Origin: Pegoplata infirma
Lineage: Eukaryota; Arthropoda; Insecta; Diptera; Anthomyiidae
Length of the DNA: 64,000 nucleotides
NCBI GenBank assembly: GCA_963921195.1
Contig: OY992537.1
Location: 207,386,736 to 207,450,735 of the forward strand
Reading direction: 5' to 3'
The notes beneath the pieces are model-generated. The model saw only the letters and a program-made list of their open reading frames with translations. It ran no database searches and was not told the DNA's origin. Shown here piece after piece: positions 54,791-64,000 of the stretch. Each line of letters starts with the position of its first letter. Position 1 is the stretch's first letter. The translations under genes were made by a program, and so were the position numbers.

Positions 54791-56040
54791 TTTTCGTGAC
54801 AATTTAAAGCAAAGGGGCGTGGCATTTTTTCCGATCGCGCTCTTATGTGGCCTATATTTTTAATGAAATTAGGCACTTGGTAAGCAATATCTGTTCTTAA
54901 AATTTCATTAAAATCAGCTTATCCATTCTCGCGTGATTGCTGTACAGACAAAAATTATTTTTATTGTATTACAAAGAGCCGTTGCATTTTACGATCCTTT
55001 GCAAGATCACGCGCAGATATGGACTTTAATTCCCGCCTCGTGTAGTAGTAATTGTTCTGACTTTTATTTTAAATTGGTATCTCCAGTTCAGAGTTATTGC
55101 GGAACATGCCAAAATAACTTTTATTGTATTACAAAAGAGGCGTGGCAATAACCGCCCTTTGTCCGGTGGCGCCTATAGTTATTGTAAGAGTAATTAAAAT
55201 TTGGTATTCTACAATTTTTTTTAAATCAACTACTAGATCTCGCATATAATTCGTTTTTAAAATTTTGCACTATTGGGGATATTATGAAAGATAGAGGGTT
55301 TTGTTTCTCAAAAATATTAAGTACATGAATGAAAATTATCAGATTGTGGGTTTTGCATTTTAATAAAAATAAATTATTATGATTTCACTTACGACATCGG
55401 TAAATTTTTAACATGATCTGTTAATGCTAACGGCTTAAAAATTATTCCGAAACCACGGTTTTGGTCCTGGTGCTGATTTTTGAGACAAAAAATATGTTTT
55501 ACCGAATTCATCGTAAAAGATGACAAACTAGTTAGTATGTTATGTAAAAAATAGTAAAAAGCTGAAAACGCGATTTTGGCCCACAGATGCTGGTCAGCAT
55601 CGCGATTTTTAAGATTAAAATTTTTGTAAGAATTTTGAGAAAAATTAGCATTACTGGACCAAAATCGTGATTCTGGAATTTTGTTGACAAATTCATGTTC
55701 AGCATGCAAAAATTAGTATGAAAACATGTTATGCATGATGAAATTATTAAAAAAAAAAATATTTATAAATTAACTATTTAAACAGATAGAGGGTTTTGCA
55801 TTCAGAAACATTAATTGTGTAAAAGATTGAGAAAACCAAAAATGCAAATAAAATAGCAAAAAAAAAATATTTTTGTTCTGAGTTTTACATCATAGATTAG
55901 GGCCGTTTTACAGAATATTTTGCCATCAAAAAGTCATTTTCGTAAAAATGGAAGATAGAGGGTTTTGAATATAGGCACTCGATATATTACAAAGCGTTGT
56001 ATAAATTTTCGCCTCTATGTCCGATCGCGCTCTAATATGG
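54791..56040. repeat. Reiterated GGGGCGTGGCA / CCGATCGCGCTC repeat
   Basis: The combination GTATTACAAAG, GGCGTGGCA, CCGATCGCGCTC, ATGTGGCCTATA appears, in parts, at 54812, 54966, 55119 and 55987, and again at 59449-59606. It reads as a diverged tandem or dispersed family. No coding frame fits it. The stretch 55200-55980 is A+T-rich with the phrase GATAGAGGGTTTTG three times (about 55289, 55788, 55945). Confidence 0.45.
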
Positions 56041-56608
56041 CTTCATTATATTTATGAAATTTTTGTCATAAAATTTCATTATATTTATGAAACCTTCAAA
56101 AATATAATGAAGTTCTATGAAATGCACTTCATAAAATTTCATGATTTCAAAAAAATAATCATAAACACGTAATATGATTTTTTGTAATATAATTAGGAAA
56201 TTGGGGAAAAACAATTATAGCTGTTGAAACGATTTTTCAAATTTGTATTCCTTATTTTAGTTCTTCCAATATAAATACACTGCGAATCACATCAATAAGG
56301 AATCGAGTTTTTCACTTTTTAGTCGAATATATCTTTGTAACGAATAAGCGGAAAAATATAAAAAAATGCACTGATAGAGACCATTATCTAGCTAATAATG
56401 TCAAATAATAACAATAATCAAAAGACTGAAAGAAATCCTTTAAAAAAATATTTTTCGGCAACTTGTTAAAAAATTACTAGTTTTTTATGAATCACTTGAA
56501 TAGGGAATTTTGTAATACAGACCAAATAGGACCTGAATCCAATTTGTAATGAATAGCAATCCCTCAAACAACAAAAACAAAACAGTTTTGTTTTGAATTT
56601 CAATAAAA

Positions 56609-58190
56609 ATGGGACTCCCAAAGCTCTTAGCTCTTCCGAAAAGGAAAAAGGACTGAATTTGAAGTTCGAAGTGTTAAAGATCGTTGAAATCGCGGAAATA
56701 ATGGAGAGCAAAAAAACTGCTGTATGCAATTATCTAAATAACATTCAGAACTATGGAAAAAACATGAATGGGCGAACTCAAATGGCAACAACTGAACGAG
56801 ATCGACAAAAATTTTAAGAATTCCCCCAAATTCTACGCCAACATCTTTCAAAATTCTCAAAGAAAGTGGCGTTAATGCGAGTATTTGTACAGTTCGTCGC
56901 GTTTAAAAGTCAAGTGAGTACATAGTGTAGGGGCTATTTCCCTACATTCTTCTCAGTGTTTTAATTTGTATTTATTGTCAAACTTGAAAATTGTTTTTGA
57001 AAACTATTAAAAAATAAATTATTCTATTTCTGAATTTTGAATAATCAACATTACAAATTTTATTTAACTTAAAAAGCTTATATATAGGATCCTTTAGGGA
57101 TCCTATATTTGGCGATCTTGCCAAATTTGGCAGCAACAAGGACCTTTACAAAATAAAAATTTAAACCGCAATTGAAATCTATCAATCAATCAAGGATTAT
57201 AAAACTGCAGAGTTCAGTTTCTAGAAGGCACCATTAATTAATATAAATCGCTTCAGATGGCATTACACAAAGAGGAATATTAAAAGTTCAATGGATCTTA
57301 ACTATATAAGCAACCTATGTCAAATCAAAACTGGAAATTCAGGTGCTTATTTAACCCATGAAGAAAATTATAGAGATAAATGATAAGGGCAGTCGTTCAG
57401 CTAATTAAGGAATTCAACAAATCAATCAGATATAAAACCAGAAATTCCAGACACAACTAATGAAACCGTAAATAATTACTTTAAACTTAACATAAATTTA
57501 TTAACAATGCAGATTTAAAATATCACTACGTAACTACTCTCCCTCCCAGTAACATAGATTTTGTTTTTTTTTTTGTTAATTTTGTTTCTTTTTTAAGGAA
57601 GGGGAGTAATGTAGGGGCTATTTCCCTACATTCTTCTCAGTGTTTTAATTTGTATTTACTGTCAAACTTGAAAATTGTTTTTGAAAACTATTAAAAAATA
57701 AATTATTCTATTTCTGAATTTTGAATAATCAACATTACAAATTTTATTTAACTTAAAAAGCTTATATATAGGATCCTTTAGGGATCCTATACATAGCTCG
57801 TCGAAAATTATGCAAAAGCTAATCGCTGCATGTCAAACGTAGTAAGCAGCGCCTTAATCTCTGCAGGAATACAATGAAACGGTCTGAGAAATTTTTCAAA
57901 GTAATTTATTCCAACGAAAAAAAAAAATATACCGTTGCATTAGACGGATCCAATTGTTTTCGGTGATTTGAGACAATAAAAACAGTTTTTGCATAGTAGA
58001 CAGATCATAGAAGATGTTGTTATGGTATGGGGTGCGCTATTCTACTGTGGCATCATTACTGTTCCTTACGTTACCATCGATGCTTCTTAAGTTTGGAACT
58101 AAGGGGTGGCATTTTTTGCAATTTGCGACAGACTATGAACTCATTTAATTTTTAATAGTGATGGACTGTACAAATACCCATTAAATCACC
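56609..58190 (+). pseudogene. Tc1-family transposase pseudogene
   Basis: The N-terminal helix-turn-helix region is readable (56593-56815: KALSSSEKEKGLNLK, KIVEIAEIM, YLNNIQNYGK, GRTQMATTER), followed after a stop by ILKESGVNASICTVRRV (near 56850). After the LTR insertion, the catalytic region resumes as pieces in several frames: KVIYSNEKK (57900s), VVMVWGALFY (58017-58046) and MDCTNTH (58161 onwards). These match the order in Tc1/Tc3 transposases (bipartite DNA binding, then DDE domain with VIFSDE and VMVWG). Frameshifts, stops and the insertion make it non-functional. Confidence 0.8.
56926..57791. mobile_element. 866-bp non-autonomous LTR element (TRIM type)
   Basis: Two direct LTRs of 182 bp (56926-57107, 57610-57791) begin TGTAGGGGCTATTTCCC and end GGGATCCTATA. 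I noticed a single difference between them. The duplication CATAG is perfect (56921-56925, 57792-57796). TTTGGCGATCTTGCC just after the 5' LTR is a possible primer-binding site, and AAGGAAGGGGAG before the 3' LTR is a polypurine tract. The 502-bp interior has no gag or pol. Confidence 0.9.
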
Positions 58191-58240
58191 ACTTTCTTTG
58201 AGAATTTTGCAACCTGTCAACGTGGAATTCGAGGGTATTC

Positions 58241-58510
58241 TTAAAATGTTTGTCGATTTCGTTCTGTTGTTACCATTTTAGTTCGCCCATTCGTGTTTTT
58301 TCCATAGTTCTTAATTTTATTTAAATAATTGCATTCAATAGGTTTTCCCCTCTCTATTATTTTCGCGATTTCAACGGCCTTTAACACTTGGGACTTTAAA
58401 TACAGTACTTTTTTCTTTTCGGAATATCTAAGAGCTGTTGTGAGTCTCATTTTTATTGAAATTCGAAACAAAACTGTTTTGTTTTTATTGTTTAAGGAAT
58501 TGCTATCCAT
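58241..58510 (-). pseudogene. Inverted duplicate of transposase N-terminus
   Basis: On the minus strand, 89 codons repeat the DNA-binding start of the transposase (MRLTTALRYSEKKK, KAVEIAKIIE, YLNKIKNYGK, GRTKMVTTER). This belongs to the right long inverted end of the Tc1-like element. It stops at the arm boundary and is only a fragment. Confidence 0.75.
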
Positions 58511-59359
58511 AACAAATTGGATTCAGGTCCTACTTGGTCTGTCTTAAAAAATTCCTTATTCAAGTGATTCATAAAAAACTAGTAATTTTTTAACAAGTTG
58601 CTGAGAAATATTTTTTTAAAGGACTTCTTTCAGTCTTTTGATTATTGTTATTATTTGAGTTATTATTTGACATTATTAGCTAGATAATGGTATCTATCAG
58701 TGCATTTTTTTATATTTTTCCGCTTATTCGTTACAAAGATATATTCGATTAAAAAGTGAAAAACTCGATTCCTTATTGATGTGATTCGCAGTGTATCACA
58801 AATTTTATTTCTAAAAAAATAATGCATTTGCTTTATTAATGAAACATTTCATAAATACTATAAAACTTTTTCATAAAAAAAATTTTCATTAAAGTTAGTC
58901 CAATGTAACTGTTTCATAAATATTATGAAATATTTCATAAATACTATAAAACATTTCATAAAAGTAATATAATTTTTTTTAAGTATTTCATAATAAGTAT
59001 GAAACTATTCCATAGTGCCAATGAAGTGGTTCAAAAATACTATGAAATAGTTTCCAAATATTATCAAATATTTAAAAAAAAAATATTAAATCTATGAAAT
59101 TTTTCATCGTATTTATAAAGCATTCAAAATATTTATGAAAATTTCATAAATATAATGAAAAATTTCTTAAATATTGACCCAATGAACAATTATGAAACTA
59201 TTTTAGTATATTTATGAAACTATTACATTGGACGAACTTTAATGAAGATTTTCATTATATTTATGACAGTTTTCATAAATATATTGAAGCTTTTTCTTTG
59301 AGTGTACTTTCTGAGGTGAAATTTTTATTAAAATCTCTTTAGTCGTTCAACCGCGATCA

Positions 59360-59413
59360 CGGATCAGGCAGAAAAAACTTCAGGCAGGAAAAACTTCAGA
59401 CAGGAAAAACTTC
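59360..59413. repeat. Three tandem units of about 17 bp
   Basis: CAGGCAGAAAAAACTTC, CAGGCAGGAAAAACTTC and CAGACAGGAAAAACTTC stand in tandem. No function is seen. Confidence 0.6.
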
Positions 59414-59606
59414 AAGCATAGTACAAGGGGGAACAGGAATTTGCACCACTTTGTCCGAACGTACTCTATTATGGTATAGAGTTCGCGCTTCCGTTAGCAC
59501 TATCTGTGGTTAAAATTTAATTTCAATCGGAACAGACAGAAACAACATCCAATGTATTACAAAGGGGCGTGGCAATTTATGCCCCTTTGTTCGGTTGCGC
59601 ATATAG

Positions 59607-60075
59607 TTCTCACATCGGTGTGGATCCACGGGGGGAATGGAAACCCTCCCCCACCAAAAAACGATTTCGAAAGAAAAAAAACGAAAAAGGAAAAAAAAAA
59701 ATGACAGCAAAGGAAATGAAAGAAGAGGAAAGAAAAGGAGAGGTAAAAAAGGAAAGTAAAAAAGAAAAGGAAATAATCTGAGATTTTTTTTCCAAAAAAA
59801 TGCCTAACAATATTTAAATATGTATTTCTAAAGGAAAAATGTCTCGGAATGTTAGAATTTTTCTATATAAAAATTTGACAATTTTTCTATAGGAAAAATT
59901 AAAAATTTTTCTATAGGAAAAAATTGAACGTTTTTCTAAAGAATAATTTGAAAATTTTTCTAAAGAAAAAACCTTAGAATTTTTCTATAGAAGAAATTTT
60001 TTGTAGAAATTCTTCTATAAAAAGTATATTAAAATCTTAAAAATCTTCTAAAGAAAAAATATATTGAAATGTTAG
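59607..60075. mobile_element. End of a minisatellite-bearing element
   Basis: GTGTGGATCCACGGGGGGAATGG at about 59618 resembles the right end of 10067-12166. A purine-rich AAAGGAAAGAAG stretch follows, then TTTTTCTATAGGAAAAAT units (59820-60075). The other end was not found. Confidence 0.45.
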
Positions 60076-60227
60076 AATTTTTCTGAATGAAAAATTTGAT
60101 GAAGAAAACAATTTTTGATGAATTGATGAAAAAAATATAAAAAAAAAAAACGATGCAAAAAAAGGTGATAAAAAAATAATTTTTTGATTTAAAAAAATTT
60201 TTTGTTGAAAAAAAAATATATCGTGGA

Positions 60228-61065
60228 ACTATATTCAATTGGAGCTATCTGCTCGGTTGAGGAAAATGAGTTTTTGATGGCAAAATGTTCGTTGGCATAA
60301 GTGTCATCTATGGTATTAATTTCAGAACAAAAAAAATATTTTAAGACTATTTTATTGCAAAAATAGCATGAGCTATGTGAAACCATGTTTTTTTATAAAT
60401 AAAAATTTGAACTATCTACAGTATAGTTTACTAGAGTAAACTTTAAAATTTACATTTTTGGATATTATCACTTTTTAGACGGGTTTTCCATCAATTAAAA
60501 TAACGGCATAGTTTTTTTTTGGAAAATTTCAACTCCTTTCCGCGGTTTTTGACCCTTATTTCGATGCGGAGCAAAAACGGTTAAACTTTTTGCATATTTT
60601 ATTTGCCCATTCGATTGTACAGCAAACACAAGTGATATGACATTTTTCGCAAGCTTCATGAAGGTTCCAAATAATGGCGATAAAGCGCGAAAAATCGATG
60701 ATTTAAAAAAAAAAACTTAAAAGTATTTTTTAACACCTGTACTGGAAGGGCTTAAAAAACTGAGAAATATGGTACCAAAATCATATTTTTATCATAATCC
60801 GTTAAAAAGTTATAAAGCTTTAAAGTCTATATTTAATGAGCTATCTGCTTAGGTTGATTAATTTCAAATAAAAAAGGTTGAGCTATCTGCTGTAACTCAG
60901 CGAATAATACGAATTTTTACAAACAAGGCACATGTAAAAATTAGTAGTAATTATTAATTAATATTGGGAAAGATCGAATGACAAAACATTTAAAAATACG
61001 CGAATGCGACGGTTTTTTTGCTCTCCTGAAAAGTTATGTTTTTTAGTTAGCTCAAATTGAATATA
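60228..61065. repeat. Inverted repeat with GAGCTATCTGCT motifs
   Basis: AACTATATTCAATTGGAGC (60228) pairs with GCTCAAATTGAATATAGTT (about 61046). GAGCTATCTGCT occurs at 60242, 60839 and 60883. It is possibly a diverged foldback, with no frame. Confidence 0.4.
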
Positions 61066-61152
61066 GTTTAACGATATATAAAAAATGATGCAAAAAAAAA
61101 TTATAAACGAAATTCGATGAAAAAAAAATTATGAAAAAAAGAAAATTATAAA

Positions 61153-61300
61153 AAACAAATAAAAAAGTTAAATTCGGCCTTGCCGAATGTATTGATACCC
61201 TCCAAAATTTCAAAGAGATTATTGCAAAAAAAGTAAATTACTTTTGAAAAAAAAAAATTTTTGAAAACAAATTTCCGCGAAAAAAATTTTTTTTTTTTTC
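61153..61300 (-). mobile_element. DINE-1-like 3' end running into an assembly gap
   Basis: AAAAAAGTTAAATTCGGCCTT, GCCGAATGTATTGATACCCTC and CAAAATTTCAAAGAGATTATTGC match the complement of 11560-11617. The core and 5' block would lie beyond the gap. Confidence 0.65.
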
Positions 61301-61500
61301 NNNNNNNNNNNNNNNNNNNNNNNNNNNNNNNNNNNNNNNNNNNNNNNNNNNNNNNNNNNNNNNNNNNNNNNNNNNNNNNNNNNNNNNNNNNNNNNNNNNN
61401 NNNNNNNNNNNNNNNNNNNNNNNNNNNNNNNNNNNNNNNNNNNNNNNNNNNNNNNNNNNNNNNNNNNNNNNNNNNNNNNNNNNNNNNNNNNNNNNNNNNN
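61301..61500. other. Assembly gap, 200 N
   Basis: Exactly 200 unknown bases, a round number that suggests a fixed-size scaffold join and not a measured gap. Confidence 0.95.

Positions 61501-64000
<2,500 letters not shown>

Larger units (their letters stand above)
56278..58793 (+). mobile_element. Tc1-like transposon with half-kilobase inverted ends
   Basis: CACTGCGAATCACATCAATAAG and its complement end the element. TA lies on both sides (56276-56277, 58794-58795). The inverted ends extend about 550 bp and are nearly identical. They even include the start of the transposase gene, which therefore exists twice in opposite orientation (56609 and 58490s). An LTR element is inserted at 56926. Confidence 0.8.
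56041..59304. mobile_element. MITE of TTCATAAATATTATGAAA palindromes, interrupted
   Basis: The right end is TTTTTCTTTGAGTG (59304) followed by TA. The interior (56041-56170, 58810-59300) repeats TTTCATAAATA and TATGAAA. An inner inverted pair, TTCATTAAAGTTAGTCCAATGT and ACATTGGACGAACTTTAATGAA, lies at 58881 and 59224. The Tc1-like element 56278-58793 sits within it. The left end is not certain. Confidence 0.5.

Overview
The window looks like non-genic, strongly A+T-rich sequence from a higher fly (Diptera, probably Brachycera/Calyptratae). The main reason is about ten copies or fragments of a short repeat built like the DINE-1/INE-1 (Helitron-related) elements of flies. They have a 5' block with TATACCCT and a GGGTATA repeat, a core of GTCC/GTCT tetramers, and a 3' end with GGAGGGTAT, a TTCGGC-GCCGAA hairpin and a CTTGTTT end. 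I see no host protein-coding gene, rRNA, functional tRNA or CRISPR array. Nearly every non-repeat open frame is a by-product of transposon sequence.

Layout. About 0.3-2.4 kb: ends of small inverted-repeat elements. 2.4-4.4 kb: three adjacent foldback elements. 4.4-8.5 kb: a three-level nest, a hAT-like foldback (8-bp target duplication) carrying a DINE-like element that itself carries a 2-kb palindrome, plus TTAA-flanked MITEs at its centre. 10.1-14.6 kb: tandem palindromic minisatellites, partly inside a CAGGCGCGG-ended element. 15.6-21.8 kb: more foldbacks, including a 1.07-kb hAT-like element with CCCGGGAATTCCCG-rich ends and a 1.6-kb palindrome. 22.3-25.4 kb: a 3.1-kb hAT-like element with CGG-rich ends. 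25.6-29.8 kb: a nest resolved to base level, in which a TAGGGTGGC element holds a CACTGTG-type foldback, which holds both a 600-bp hAT-like foldback and a 5'-truncated non-LTR retrotransposon. 30.1-35.7 kb: one DINE-like element split by two large insertions. 38.3-39.0 kb: a MITE made of CTGTAAATTTACAG palindromes. 41.0-45.2 kb: a pogo/Tigger-like TA-flanked element holding a non-LTR element with an intact 967-codon ORF2. 47.4-54.0 kb: a direct duplication interrupted by MITEs and a Transib-like element. 56.0-59.3 kb: a decayed Tc1-like transposon with 0.5-kb inverted ends, split by an 866-bp LTR element (TRIM type) with near-identical LTRs. 61.2-64.0 kb: a DINE-like end, a 200-N gap and then at least 2.5 kb of uninterrupted AGAC repeat reaching the window edge.

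The only reverse transcriptase frames are at 26.75-29.29 kb (5' truncated, frame open) and 41.48-44.39 kb (apparently intact). The only recognisable DNA-transposase coding sequence is the broken Tc1-like one at 56.6-58.2 kb. All other elements are non-autonomous. A recurring theme is a set of otherwise unrelated MITEs that share TA-CACTCAAAA ends and have interiors built of reiterated short palindromes. All identifications come from reading the sequence. Percent identities were not computed.
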